Positions 22,601 to 37,600 of a stretch of 64,000 nucleotides of DNA are shown piece after piece. The position numbers and the translations under genes are program-made. The stretch lies in NCBI GenBank assembly GCA_964019165.1, contig OZ025270.1:9276450-9340449 (forward strand), in the 5' to 3' direction. The notes beneath the pieces are model-generated. The model was given only the letters and a program-made list of their open reading frames with translations. It did not search any database and had not been told where the DNA came from. Position 1 is the first letter of the stretch. Each line of letters opens with the position of its first letter. The stretch comes from Mastigias papua. Lineage: Eukaryota; Cnidaria; Scyphozoa; Rhizostomeae; Mastigiidae.

Positions 22601-25600
22601 ATCTTCTTTGAATCCTGCGTCAAGCTTATCAAAAGCAGACTAATATGTGTTATAGACAAAGTGATTGCAATAATGGAATCTATAATTCCCATTGGAATCT
22701 AATCTTACAAAAACAACTCACTCGTAATTTAGATGTTCTCGTCAAAAATCAAATGGCACAAAAATTCAAGAATATGTATATTGTAATCATCACGAGAGAA
22801 AATATTTTCCTACCTTGCTATCAATGTCCTTTCTTAACAAATCCAAATCTTCATCCGATTTTCTCCTTAGCTCAAGCTTAAAGAGCGATAGGACATCATA
22901 TTATTCTTCTGAGTGTAGTAGAAACTTTTATAAAACCAAAGGCTAGAATGTGAACTATACTGAAAGATATGCATCATTGTAAACAAACCAATGGTTAGAT
23001 TCTTCCGCTTTACAAAGTAGTTCGAATAAATGTGCATGCATAGGGCAAAAGATGCTACAATGTACCAAAAATACTCATATTGATATATGCGATCGAAGTT
23101 AAATTTCACATCCTACGAACGAAAGTGGAAAAGAAATAGAATCCATTGATATGGAAGTTAAGAATACACAAACGATAATAAAGAATAAACAAAGCCATGA
23201 CAAGACTCAGTCCATTCTTACCTCCTCTTCTTTTTCTGCCAGCTCCGATCTAATTTGCTGGACAGCATATTCATGTTCCTGTTGTATATTCTCGACAGTC
23301 TAAATCAAAAATGATCACTTGTCATGATGCTGTGTTGCTATAGCAGCAAAAAGCCATGAGAACTCGTTGGCCACGATAAGGAACACGTTGAAAAGACTAT
23401 CGTAAAATTAATGATGAAAGTAATTATGATTGCAGATGATTATCAATATGAAAATGAAGAGGTTGCAAGCAAATGTGATGACGATGATGAAAGAGGACTG
23501 TAATTGGGTTGTTATTGCTGATGATGGTTGTGGTAGTGATGGCCGATGGTGACGGTTATGTTGATCGAAGATAACCGATGATGACGACAGAGTTCACAAC
23601 AGCTATGAGTTTATGAAGACAATAAGTATGACAGAAACGATGCCAATGAAAGCATAGAGTTAACAGCACAGTAACAATTACAAATAAAACGATAATTGTT
23701 TACGCATGCGCATTAAAAATCCCACATTTAGCGCAATCAAAACAAATCATCTATATAATTATAAATGTTGATATATCTTATTCGTGTTGTATGAGCCGAG
23801 AGAAGGTTAGCATCTCCCTCGATAAGGACGAGAAAGGACCCAGGTCCTTTAACAACACACATACGGTTAAGGCTATGTCACTTACTTCGTGGCATCTAAC
23901 CAAATTTTAAACACATTTTCTACAGCGAAAATCAAGTGATAGTTTAACAGATCATTATCGAACGTGTGCAATACCGGCCATCTAAACAAATTTTAACACA
24001 TTTTCTACAGCGAAAATCAAGTGATAGCTTAACAGATCATTATCGAACGTGTGCAATACCGGCCCTTCAATACCGTTATAGGCAACATTTTGACAAGAGT
24101 TGTTTTCTATAAATCACTTGACTTAATATAGCCACAAAATGATGTCTTGGAATCATGTTCAGGCTTACCGAATTATCTCCAATAAACGTTTATAGCATTT
24201 CTTAACATTTAGGGGGCGTTTATTGAAGATGAGCGTTTAATAAAGATGGGCGTTTATTTCAAAATAAAATGCTGCTCAAAAATCAATTTTCACTTTTAAT
24301 TCAGAAATTATAATCTATATGTCTTTCGACATTCACAAAATCATCCTGATAAACATTGGGATCGGCAAGTTATTCCCATTATTGGGTTCTTCTACGTCCT
24401 AATCCGTTGGCTCAGTTATAGATGGGCTACTGTTCAGAGTATCCACACTCACTAACAAATATACTTGCTCAGATAAAACATCTTAGCCTGCAGAGCAGGG
24501 TTGATCATTCATGAAACAATGAGTTAAATCTTCTTCACTACCATAAGTTTTCAAATCTATGCACAGATTTTAAATGATTTTATCCAATGTTTCAGGTGCC
24601 CACTTCTTGAAGTAAATACCTGTACCAAAATGGGTTTTATCTAATCTTCACAATTATTTCAAGCTTTTTCTGAGGTTCATCATACTAAGAAATACAAATC
24701 TTATGCTCTAATGGATGTGATTTTAGAGTGAACGTGTATTGAGACAGGGGCATCTAAAAGACTGGGACACATAGCACATTTCTAGGTTTTTATGGAACGC
24801 TTTTTAAAGAGAGGTGTTTGAAAGAGATTGAAAGAGATGGGACATCACTTGGAGAAAATACGGAAAGTTAAATGAGTGCACATTCAATGATGATACCGAG
24901 GACTATATTGCTGAAGAAGACGAAGGCATGACGGAGACCATTGTACGCAAGTATTGAAACCATGCTACATAAAATGCTCATCACATAAAGATCCTCTACA
25001 GCTAGTATTTTCCTCCCTTGCAGACTGCCACATTCAAGAATATCAAGATTCAATCCGAAAAAGCAAACAGAATTATGCAAAACTAATTTAGGCTTAAAAC
25101 CTCTAGAGCTGAATTCACACTGGATGCGGCGCGACGCGTCACAGAACGTAATCGAGCGTCGCGTCATACAACTTTGTGCCCTGCTCACGAAACGTCGAAT
25201 TTGAAGTTTTTTAACAATGACGCGTCGTGACGCAGAGGTCGAAAAAACGCTATGCGTGCGCATAATACCACGTAATTCGAATCATATATGGTGAGCATTA
25301 TGACGTGCCGCCCCGCGCCGCGTCTAGTGTGAATTCAGCTTAAGTTGACAAGAATCCTGAGCCTGATTGAAAATCGGTCATTCTTATAAAAAATTGAGCT
25401 AAAACTATTTAGCTTTTTCGGGCAATGACAGCATTTAGTAGAAAATTGCAAACACTCTTACTAATTCTTTCTCTCTTTCATACTTCTGCCGAGCAATTTC
25501 AATTTCTTCATCATTTTTTTTCCTCAAGTTTTCTTTCAGCTTTTCCAGCTCCTCTTTCAAATCAGTTCTCAATTTCTCAATTCTGTCATTATTTTCTCTC

Positions 25601-28600
25601 ATCAATTTTTGCCTCTCCTTGTCTAAGTCTTCTTCGAATTGATCTCTCAATCTGCAAAGAATATTTCAATCCTGTTTTCACTGCTCAAGTATTACAAAAT
25701 ACTCAGGTTCTTTATATCTGGCCAAGAATACTCTCCAGTCCGGAATAGAAGGGGGGTGGCAATAAGCGGGGGGGTTGGAAAAAAGTCTCAAAGTAAATAA
25801 GCGGGGGGGTTGCAATAAGCGGGGGGGTGGAAAAGCTCCAAGGTGAATGTCTATGGGGTGGGCTGTTATTAATGGATGTGGACAGAAGACCAACATATGC
25901 ACTGGATAAAAAACTTTTAACTTTTTGAAAAACAATTTATTGCGTTTATTACATATGTCTAGCATGCTAAAAATGTGTCTATAATCGGCGTTCAGAATGA
26001 CATCATCATTGGCACAACTGTCGGCTGAGTTTTCAGTGCTTCTTGCAGCAATTACGCATTTCACGATAGCATTTCACGATAGCATTTTTTAGCACAACAA
26101 ACATTCACAACGAGTTACTTTCTCCGGACAATTCTTGGTCTGGTTGGGAAAATGTCCTCTTGGCTCAAAATTAATAAGCGGGGGGGGTTGCAATAAGAAT
26201 GTCCTGGTGTGCATTTTTCGAAAAAATAAATAGTCGGGGGGGGACGTCTATTCCGGACTGGAGAGTACATTCCTTTCAATAGCATGATACAAACCATATT
26301 CAAAAAATTAATAATAGTGCGTCATTAAACTTAAGAAACATTGCCTTGCAAGATAAACGTTTTTTTATAAGGAAAAAGTTTATAAGAAAATGAGGCTGAA
26401 AAAGCCAAAATCCTAAGAAAATGTTAAGAGAATCACGAGACTCAAATTCCAAAGTTCATCTTTTTTACGTCGCAGGAATCGATATTAGCTCATTCTTTAC
26501 AAGTTCCATTACAAAGATCAAACTTATACTTGATATTCTTGGACAAAAAAGATCAACTATTTTTAAAATAAATTTGTAAACTCTTTTAGTCAGTATACTC
26601 CAGTAAAAATTACGAAAATGTTAAGAAAAGTGAGGCAAAAAGGGGCTTTCTTACAAAAAAAAACGTGTAATAGAAATTAAAATCTCGCTAATTCAAGAAA
26701 ACTTAAAAAAATTTTTCCCCTTCTAAACGTACTTTTTTCAGCAGACGCTCATCAGAGTATGAAATGTCGGTTAAAGGTTAAATACTAATAGTTTTCTAAG
26801 CCCAAATGCTGTACAAAGCTGAAGTTCATAGTCATTCAAAGCTCAAAGAATAACTTGCTGTTGTAGAGGATTTATCAAAATCTGATTACAGATTGTTTTC
26901 TCTTTTCTAAGATCTATGCAGTTTCTAGATTAGTCAGCAGTAATGACAATTACTCCTAGTTCCTTACATGCAACATTCTTCCTCGAAACATTCTTCCTCA
27001 CACCACTCCTCCCTGCAGGATCCTTTCTTACATTGGCATTCCTTGCAGTATTCTTTCTTGCAATGTTCTCCCTTACAAATTTCTTCCTTGCAGCATTCTC
27101 CCTTGCAACATTCTTCCAGGAAACATTCTTCCCTACATTATTCCTCCATGAGGGATTTTCACTACAACTCTTTTCTTTGTAGTTTCTCCCTTTCAACATT
27201 ATTTTCCAAACACTCTTTCTAAGACATTCTTCCTTAAGACATCTTCCTTACAGCATTCTTTGTTACATATGTCTTCCTGTTAAATTGCTTTTTATAGCAA
27301 CAATTACACACATATATTGCTATCTATATATTGCTATACTGAATACTTGCTTCAATTTCTAACAAAATAAAGATGAAGCTTCTAAAATTTTGCCTTACCT
27401 TTCCAGTTCAACATCTTGTTCTTCCTTCAATTTCTTTTCTTCTTTTTCTTTGTTCCTTTGAATTTCACTCTTCACTTTCCTAATATAATCTTGCTTTTCC
27501 TCCTGAATTTTTGCCTCCGCGTCTAGATTTTCCTCATTTGCTTGTACCCTCAAAGTTTTCAGGACAATTTCGTTCTGTTTTCTTAGCTTCGACTTCTCGA
27601 AGTCTTCGTCCTTTGTCAAAGTTTCCTCCATTTCTTTAATTCTTGAATCTTTCTCAATGACAAGCTTTTTCCTCAGATTTTCAACCTCCTCTTCCAGACC
27701 TTTCTTAAGTAGCATTATTTTCTTCTCATTCTCGTCCTTTAACCTGAAAAAGATAAAACCATTCAGTTTTTCTTGAAGAGAACGAATACTATTCTTTCTA
27801 ACAAAGAAGCAAAGAACTTCAGGTAATCTAACATTTAAGATTAATCAACAAATCAAAAATATTGCTTTATAGTAATAACAGATTTCCATGAAAAGATAAA
27901 TCAAATCAAGTAGACTAGGTAAAAAAATATACACAAAAACGCCAGAAAAGCATATAAAACATTACAATTTCTAAAGTTATAAGAAGCACAGTCAATGGCA
28001 TACTTCTTTGATTCACTTTCGAAATTTCTATCATTTATAGTTGCTGGTGTTTTCTTGACTTGAGTGGGCTCCTTCAAGCCCCTTTCGATGCCAAAAAGTA
28101 ATCCTTGACTCTTATCAGAATGAGGGCTCTGCAAAGAAGCAAGTAAAGTGCGTTCAAATTTTAGTATAAAAAAAAGCAAATGAAAATAACTCAGATTCAT
28201 TTATGTATTTACACAAAGTTGCGGATTTCATGTTTATGCAGCATCTACGCTTGCCATACCTCGATATAATCCATTGCTGGTTTAAGATTGTCCACCTCCA
28301 TTCCCTCAAGCCGAGCGACAAAACCAGATCCGATACCAATATCCTGGGGATTAACGAAGCCATTTCAATCCAAAATGATCTAAATTTCTTTAATTCCCAT
28401 TACACAGTACCTTGCATTAGTAATCCACAAAATTAGTATCAATGAATCTACTACATAACTATAGGCTTTCACATAGTCTTCCAATAAGGTTCTCCATAAT
28501 TAAAGCAATCAGGAATCGTTATATAAATTTGTTTTCTCTTCATTTTCATTTGAAGTTGTAATGACGATTTTTTACGATCTGACTCACTAAAAATTGATTG

Positions 28601-31600
28601 ATACAAAGATTGATGGAGTAACAAGCTAATTGAACAAAATGACTAACAACTGAATGATCAGCTGATCCATCGAGTGATTGGAGTAAAACAATCATTGATG
28701 CGCTGTCTGATTGCATTAAACATTGATCGATTTAATAAAACAAATAATAACTAAATCACCAATCATGTTCATGATTTTACAATAATTCCCATTAGAATGC
28801 GCTGAGATAGTCATACCAAATCATCATCATCATCATCTTCATCAAAATGATCGTTTTTTGGAACGGCTGACGGTCTACCAATACTTTCTGAGATTTCAGA
28901 CTCCTGAAATGAAAGCGAAAGCGTAGTTCTTCCATCAACTATGCTGGAATCTCAAGGTCTTATAGTCACAACCGGGCCATAATCCAGATTACATGAAGGT
29001 GACATGAACCCAATCTATCATTAATTCAAAATCTCAGATCAGAAACATCTATTTCACATACTTACACATCTAATCTTCATTAATACCATATTCTATTCGG
29101 TGGCATATCAGAACGCTTTCACTCTTGCTCCTTGTAAAGCTTAATTTTCAATCCTCTTGTGGAATTCATTCCAAGATATATAAATCATTTGGTAAAAGCA
29201 AACGCCAGTTTTTCTCAGGGATTCCCTTAATATCCTAGATAAGGAGCATGATGGGCTGGCTGTCTTGGCACTGCATCATAAATCCTTGAAAGATAATCTT
29301 GATACAATAGGCACCGTTCATAATGATCTAGGTGGGAGAATGCTACTTCTGAGCTAGTGGTTCCCAGGGTTTGTGCCCCAATGGGGGAGCAAGTAAAGCT
29401 TCAGGGGGACTGCGAAGTGCTTCTGGGGACCATGTGAGGCTGCCGTCACCTCTACCACTCGTTGTCTTATTTTTTCCATTCACATGATATATTATAATAA
29501 TACTCTACCACACTATACTTCGCAAATACTCTCCAGTACGGAATAGACGTCCCCCCGACTATTTATTTTTTAAAAAATGCACACCAGGACATTCTTATTG
29601 CAACCTTTCCCCGTTTATTGATTCTGAGCAAAGAGGAAATTTTCCCAACAAGACCCAAAATTGTCCAGCAAAAGTGGCTCGTGGTGACTGTTTGTTGTGT
29701 TGAAAAAATGAGTACTTGCTGCAAGAAGCAATGAAAACGGAGCTGATAGTTATGCTGAGGATGATGAAATTATGAACGAGGACGATAGAAACAATTATAG
29801 TATACAATAAATGTACTTAGTTCTTTTCCAAAAAGCTTAAGTTATTATCCAATGCATTTGATGGCCTTCTCCACCTCCATCTATAACAGTTACAACAGTC
29901 CACTCCATAGATATTCATCTAGGAAATTTTTCCAGCTCCCCCCGCTTATTGTAACCCCCCTTCTATTACGGACTGGAGATTACTATAGAACAATACAGGG
30001 GAATTATCATAAGGAGGGAAATTTTTCCAGCTCCCCTCGCTTATTGTAACCCCCTTCTATTCCGGACAGGAGATTACTATAGAACAATACAGGGGAATTA
30101 TCATAAGGAGGGACATATATTAAGCACCAATCACTTAAATAATTACAAATACAATACAAGTGACGTAACAGCGTTTCAATAAATATATGTGAGTTTGCAG
30201 CAGTGGAGCATAAGAGAGTTAAGTAGCATGACTGAATTTGAGGGTTGCCTCAAGTAAATTCTTAGTGATGTCGACGTTTAACCATTCGTCGTCATAAAGA
30301 ATGAATTTGAGTAGCATTTCATATGAAAGAGAGAAAAACCATGGTGTGGTTATAGTGCATTTTAAAAATTGAGCAGATTAGACGTGGCCTGCTATAAGAA
30401 TGAAAAAGCAGTATACAGTGTTCTGGATCATCTACCCCCATCATATGTAGGACACAGAGGGTTGATCGTAGCTCTGGGGTTGTGTTATTAACCTGTATTG
30501 TTCTTCCTATTGCTTTCCATGAAAACATTTTTATCCTAACATATATTATTCGCCTAGGAGACCCTGTAGGGCCATGATGCCAAAAGGTATGTGGTAGAGA
30601 ACCTCTTTGTGGAATAATTTGAAGTTTAGGAACCACTGTTCTGGCAAATTCCGTAGTACTAAAACATAGAACTTTGCAAGCATGACTGAACGTCTCCTGG
30701 AAGTCATTTCGTCTGACATTCTACAAAGCATGAACACCAGCACATTGACTGGAATGAAGATACCATCATATCAGGTAAGAGATAGTCATAATGCACTAAT
30801 CTGTCCTCATCTAAATTTCGTTCTCTGTTCTCACTATTTTCCATGCCCGTATAGGAAATGTATACCTAAGCATAGAGTTATTGAATAAAATGAGTAATCC
30901 TTTCATTTCTATCTGTTATCCTTGAAAACACTCATGCGCAAATAAACTGTTTTCCAGCAAGACTAATACGCAAGTTTAGTGAGCCTTCTCTTAGTCATTA
31001 TTACAATTTTCAGGATAACCTGCAACAAAACCACCATACATTTGCAAATCGCTATTTGAATGGGATACAAGTCGTCCCATATTTCAGCAATAAAACTAAA
31101 AAGAATTTTCCTCTTAGGTTGCCTTTAGTCGTGCAGATCTTTTAGGACTGGGAAAAACTAATACAAAATACCTCATATCCTATGTTTGCAATATCATGAG
31201 TGTCTAAGTCCAGTGTAAATCTTGGCTTGCCATGTGAGTCCTACAACCAAAGCAACAATTACCTACCAGGGGCCTAAAAGAAGTATGCTTTGATATTTGA
31301 ATTTTCAGCTTCAATGCATGTGCTATTGAGATTTCTTGACCCAATGTTTGCTGCCTATTTCAGTAGATTTCACCCATACAAATAAAATTGGCGAAATATG
31401 GTGTTCACCAGTTTACATATCCACTCTCCAAACAATAAAGCAGTTTAGTCTACGTTATAAACAGTCACATGTAATAGCTTTCTATTCAAGTTGAATAAAT
31501 GGAAATTCTATCTATATAAATATTCGCCAGCAAGACCTTCTATACTTAAAATTACATATCAAGATCCTGTTCATGGTTGCCTTACATGATGATGTATAAG

Positions 31601-34600
31601 ATACGATCAGCAGAAGTCATCCAAGAATCCATTTAAAAACTGGTTCATATTCTAAATTATGTATAGGCTATCAGTCTTATCTCATCAAATTTGTCTTGTC
31701 TGGTTTGAAAATAAGCCAAGGAAAGGCTCTTCCACAAGGCATTTGGATTCGGTGAATATTGTTTTCACTGGTGAAAATTTTTTACAATTTTCGCATTAAC
31801 TAATCAGACATTCACCGATCCCACGGAACTTTGGAACATTAAGGTGGTTCTGTTGTTGAAAATTAAGCACAAAAGTTGATGCCATACTTCACTGATCTCT
31901 GAAAAATCATCCAGGAAATTTATGTTTTCTCCAAGCTTGCTCTCAAAACTAATATGATCAAACTTTCTAGTTTCCTTTTCTGTGCCTGATTTTCCCAGAA
32001 GATTGTCTGACTTCTGAAAATGAAGTAATAAAGGCAGATTATCAAATCATCAAATAAAGGTCTTTCGATGAGTATATAAGACGGGCTCTGGGATCGTTCG
32101 CGTGGGCTCATTTACGTGCGCAGTTTTTACAGAAACAACTTCTTTCCATAAACATAAGATATTGATAAAAGTTCTAAACATTTGAAAGAAACGTAATTAA
32201 ATCATATTAATTGGTATCCACTTCCTCAGCAAAAAATCAAATTCGATATCATATTCGCTGTCTATTTTTCATTATTATGTGGTTTTAAGTTGTTGTCAAC
32301 ATTCTTTTTTAGGGGAACATGCCATGCTGATAGTATCGACATGACTGTTGTTCATCTCTGCTCTAAATTGAACTCAGGAGTTTGTCTTTTCTCTAAACAG
32401 AACTCGAGCATACAAAAACATGCGCACTTATAAAGAGTAAGCTGCTTATTCTGTGCTAAAAGTCCTGCAGCAACCGAGTGCTTGTACGCATGTTTTAAGT
32501 AAAGCTATTGCTCACCAGCAATGAACTTGACAATTTAACGTGCGCAACAAATCGAGCCGGTGGGGGGATTTCGTGAGTGTACCTGCGCACATTTTGGCTA
32601 AAAAGCCTGCAAACTGAAATACAACACAAGCATCTTGAATGGTATAACCGTCAAAGAACTTTCTATTTTATGTCACATACTCATAACTCCTACACCAGCG
32701 CTGCTCTCGGGAATTCGTAAAGAAATAAACAGATTAACACGTCAAAAATTACTACAAGAACAAACGGGCTCAATTGGCTAAAATTTAACAGTACGAAAAG
32801 AAGAAGATCGTCTTAACTAATGAGAAATCTCTAGTGATCTACTAAAAATGCAGAAGGTTGGGATTATGTCAAGAAGTCAAGCACAGCACTGCACATAGAT
32901 GATTAGACATTTATTGCAATGGCTTACAAAAGATAATCCTATTTCCCAATGTCTTGTTATCACATTGATAACAGCATTAATATTGAATGAGTTTGCCTAA
33001 TGCAATTGAAACAAATTTGTCTTCTCTGTCTTTGATTCCTATTAATCACTGTCTTTACTATTCACTTCATTTCTTTTTCCTACATGACATGAAAATGTGA
33101 ATGATGCTCAGCTCCATACATTGAAGAACATCATCCTGCCCATTATCAAAATCTATCATGCAACTCAAAATGAATAAGAAAACATTGCAATAATATTCAA
33201 AGCACCTGCAGTATCCCTGCCTTTTTTGCTATGCTTGAGTTAAGGTTGCCGAGGTCTCTTCCAAGTCCTTTACCTTTGAGCTCCTTTGTTGACCCAAGAG
33301 TGTTGTTTAATGAATCTAATGTCATACCAAGCCCATTAACAGTAGATAAACTTGATAGTCCAGATGGGTTATGGGGGTCGCCTTTTAAATTTGGAAGATC
33401 TGAAAACGTCTGCAAAGAAACATAGCATACAGTCTATTTGAAACTAATGACCATCCCGTTAGAAATGAAGGCTAGTGATCCCCTACCGATTAAAATAATG
33501 TTGGATCGTTTATGCAAATCGTTTCGTCTGACAAGAGCGATCTCTAGCGATCGCGTCAGTAGACACGCAAAAAGTTTTACTGAGGTTGAATGTATCAGAA
33601 CTTTGCTTAAACTTCATGAAATTTGGACTTGCTGATTTTTCTGCCCTTGAGGAAATAGTTAAATTCTAAGTGTTCTGTTTTGTCTGCCACAGGCCTTGTC
33701 ACTAACTTTTTCACTACAAGTTTTTCTATAGGAAAGTGATTAAGTGATTTGTAAGAAAGCAATACTCCATTGCGCTCAAAAAGTTAAGAAAGTTCAGTAC
33801 TGGGCCTCTGAGGCCTAAGAAGGTGATTTGCTGATACATACTTGAAATGCAGATTTCCCCGCAAGGCACAAAATTTTATCTCTTTTGTTTCATTTACACA
33901 AAATTCTTATGAAAATCTATGTATTTCAGTTTTATGTTTGTGTAGTGCCTTTCTATTTGTGTGACACTGCAATGACGCACAACCACAAATATCCGTGCTA
34001 AGAAAGTCTTGAGAAAATTTCAGTACTCAAATCGTGAAAACGAGGACAGTTTCAGTACTGGGCGGGAGGGAAAAACTTTCTCATACAATAAAACACGAGT
34101 ACTTTGAGTAACAAGTGCCATTCTGCTCATTTCAACGCAGTTTTTGGTTTCTGACACATAAAAGTCTGACTACTGATAAAGCCATTTAGTCATAAAGCTT
34201 TCTTTGTATCTGATCAAGTTACTTTAGTTCTGATTCAACAGCAAAAACAGATTCTGATCTTTCTATAATGACAGAAACCCTGTGCTAATATTTGCACCAG
34301 AGCAATCGCTCTGGCAAACACATTTACAAGAGCTTTTATGCTCACTCGTTCTCTATTCACGAAAAGGCCTGTGAAGGCTCAATTGCCTGAGTGCTATTTG
34401 AGAGTGAATCGACTTATTTGCTGCTTGTAAAACTGGCTTAACTCAACATTGCTCCACGAGGAAGTGGGAAAGTTTGCTCTATCTATCAAAAAGCAGAGTA
34501 AGTGTCCCAAGACTTTTTGCCGACATTGCATAAGCATTTGATGCCAAATAAGCATTTACTTTTGAGGGATGTCACAATTCAGCAATGATACTTAATATGC

Positions 34601-37600
34601 AATATTGAGATGAATGATAGCCTCAAGCCATAACATACCTTTATTCTCTCTTGATTTGATTTTTCCTTCTTATCTTTTTTACTTGATTTTTTATCTTTCC
34701 CTTTCTTATTTTTGGAGGACTTTGTCTGCTTTGCTTTGACTCTCTCCTCTTCGACCATTGTTCTGAAATATTCATCACAGGGGTGGTCCCATTCACTGTC
34801 ACCAGTTGAAAAATTAAAATAATATACTTGTCCATTCTCATCTTGGCTAAAAATTAAAATGAGAAAATAGATAATTATGTAGAACCAAAGATCATGCAGA
34901 TATCATTTCAAGATAATGAACACTACTACTAAAAAAATGATTACTTGTGCTCAAAATGGAGCCATGTCTACAACTATACTTATGATTTAGTGACATAGGG
35001 AAGTACTTGAAAGTTGGAGGGACACAAGAGTAGAAGGGCACTCAACCCATGCCCTAAAACTTGTGCGCCATACTTAAGCATAAAATATTCAATGCTATAA
35101 TAACATAGTTATTGCAAACAGTGAAGAGCAGGTAGGGCCTATAGCATAACACAATGTGCAAGCAAACTAATTATTTCAAAATAAATGAAGAGGGGCACTC
35201 TGTGAGCCTCCTAGCATATGCTCACAGTTGTTTCTCTTGATAATGGCATAAATTATCATATACTATCACATACTATCATATACTATCATATATTATTACT
35301 TTTTAAATAATTGCAAATATTGGTGGCAAGTACCATTGGTTTTTAAGTCATTCACTTACTCTACTAAGAAAGTTACGGTGCTTATGATCAAATGTTGTAT
35401 TGGTATTTGTGAAAAGAAATTGGCATAGGAGGAAACAAGGAAATTGCCAGCTTTAATGCACTAACTTAATAAACATAGTCTCCTTGCAAACTCTGCAAAG
35501 GCTCTCACCTGCAAAATATCTACACAACTGGCACACACCATAGTTGAAGAAATAAGTCATACAAAATAAAACCAAGGCTTAATAAAATTTTTTATAACTC
35601 AAACAAGATCCTTGCATTCAAAGGTTTAACTTCCATAAAAATTTGCTATCCTAAAACAGCAAAAGGTTGCTAAACCTAGATAGAGGTATCCTGAATGTAT
35701 TAACAGTTCACTGCAGAAAATAGCAGCTCAGTGTACATTGACTTAAATATGATAAATGAAACATATACAGTTGAAGGAAGGAAGTGACAGGAGAGATACC
35801 ACAGATATAGAGGGTGAACTGCATAAGGAAAGGAATGGCAGTGAGGAGACTAGGTGAGCAAGATGAAGCTGACTTGATAAAGCAAGAGGTCCATTACCAG
35901 CAACAACATGCCTATCAAAATGGGAAGGAAAAAGAATAAGGTAGCTCAGGTACATCTAACCATCACAAAAGGGACCTCCATATCAAAAGGCTGTTATGAA
36001 ATACAGGCAAAAACAAATGCATAATGCAACCTTCTCCAGGTGCACAATCAGGGATTTCTTAGGGAATTTGTCTAATCAAGAAAAAGGTCACAAGAAACAC
36101 TTTCAAAAGAGAATACATCTTGAAATCATAGTTCACAGAATTGGAAACAAAACATATCATATGGGAAGTTTCAGGATTTCAGGTGTGACAAGGATTATAA
36201 GCAGGTCTACTTAACAAAAATAAAATAAACATTTCCAAAATTATCCAAGAAAACTTTTACCTTCCTGAACCCCAGACCCCCAGAACCCATCATGTAGTTG
36301 CAAGCTTGTTCTTTGTGAAGCAGTTGCAATCATAAGCAAATGGAATTGTACAAACCATTTGATAGAGATGGCATGCAAAAAAGCAATAGCAAAAGCATAC
36401 CATAATCCATCACACATGGAAGAACATTTGGTTCTATCTAAATATTCAATGTACAGTTCCCTCCAGCTTAACGCTTTCATCCTACTTGAATAAATGCTTG
36501 GTGATGTAAGGTTATTTGACAGTAAACTAAATAGGATATTGGAAATAAATTTTCAAGACACCTCCATAGTGCTTCAAGGTTCATAGCATGGGATGATTCT
36601 CTTGAATTTTGAAATCTGTATAAACTCACTCAAAATAAGATACACTGAACTACATGAAAAACAACTTTCAAAAATTCACCAACAGAAGCCACCTGCTAAA
36701 AATCAAGCACAGGATTTGGTTTTTGAAATAAGACTTCTGGAGTCAATGGTGTTCAATTTACATAAAATGTGCACTAGGATATGACACTTGGAATCAAAGC
36801 AACTTTTCTTTTTCATACCATAAAGAACTGCTCACAAGATAATATATGAAAGACAGCTCCTATCTGAACACTTTGGACTAAGCAGTTAGATCTATTCTGG
36901 CAGTTAAGCTGCATAGTGTAGTAATTAAGAAGCTATTTTAGGCTTGTTCTGCATGCTGCAAAGAGATAACACAGCCACATTGCTCAAGATCTCTGCTCAT
37001 TCCCCTCTTGCCATCCATTTGTGAGTACTAGTTAAATAAAGGTACAAACAGAATCTTTTTCAATAGGCTCTGGCTTACAGAACTATACAACTTTGACACT
37101 TAAGTGTGATGTACCTCTGAGCAACTAGATAAATGGGATCAAATATGTTCAACATAAATACATGTGCAACTGGTATTATGCATATCATGCACTGAGTTGA
37201 ATCTATATATAGTAAGCACTAGATGTAAATATACAATCCGATAAGTATGCCATTTTCAATAAGATCTTCTGTATGTAAACAATCCCCATGGGATGCATGC
37301 AAATAGTATTGTGATGGATAGGCCAGGTATTCAGGCCATACATGCTGCATAAGTGCTAGACAACAAGTGTATGGAATGTGCATGGTACATCATATTTCAG
37401 GAATTATTCCAAGGCAATGGGCAAATTTAAGCAGCTATGAAAGTAAACTTAACTCACCAAGGTTTCCAGTCAGGTGGAAGAGGAGCAACTATTCCTTGTC
37501 TTGCAATCCAGAGTAGTTCTGGTTCTTTGTCTGGGTCAATGCCAATCACAGCAGCATACTCATAGACTTCTATGAAAAAGTATTAGAACAAAATGACAGC

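Noticed and set aside
30319..30743. Overlapping minus-strand frames of 65-105 codons as a transposase
   Set aside because: No catalytic motif or zinc finger seen; they lie within the presumed hAT-like non-autonomous element.
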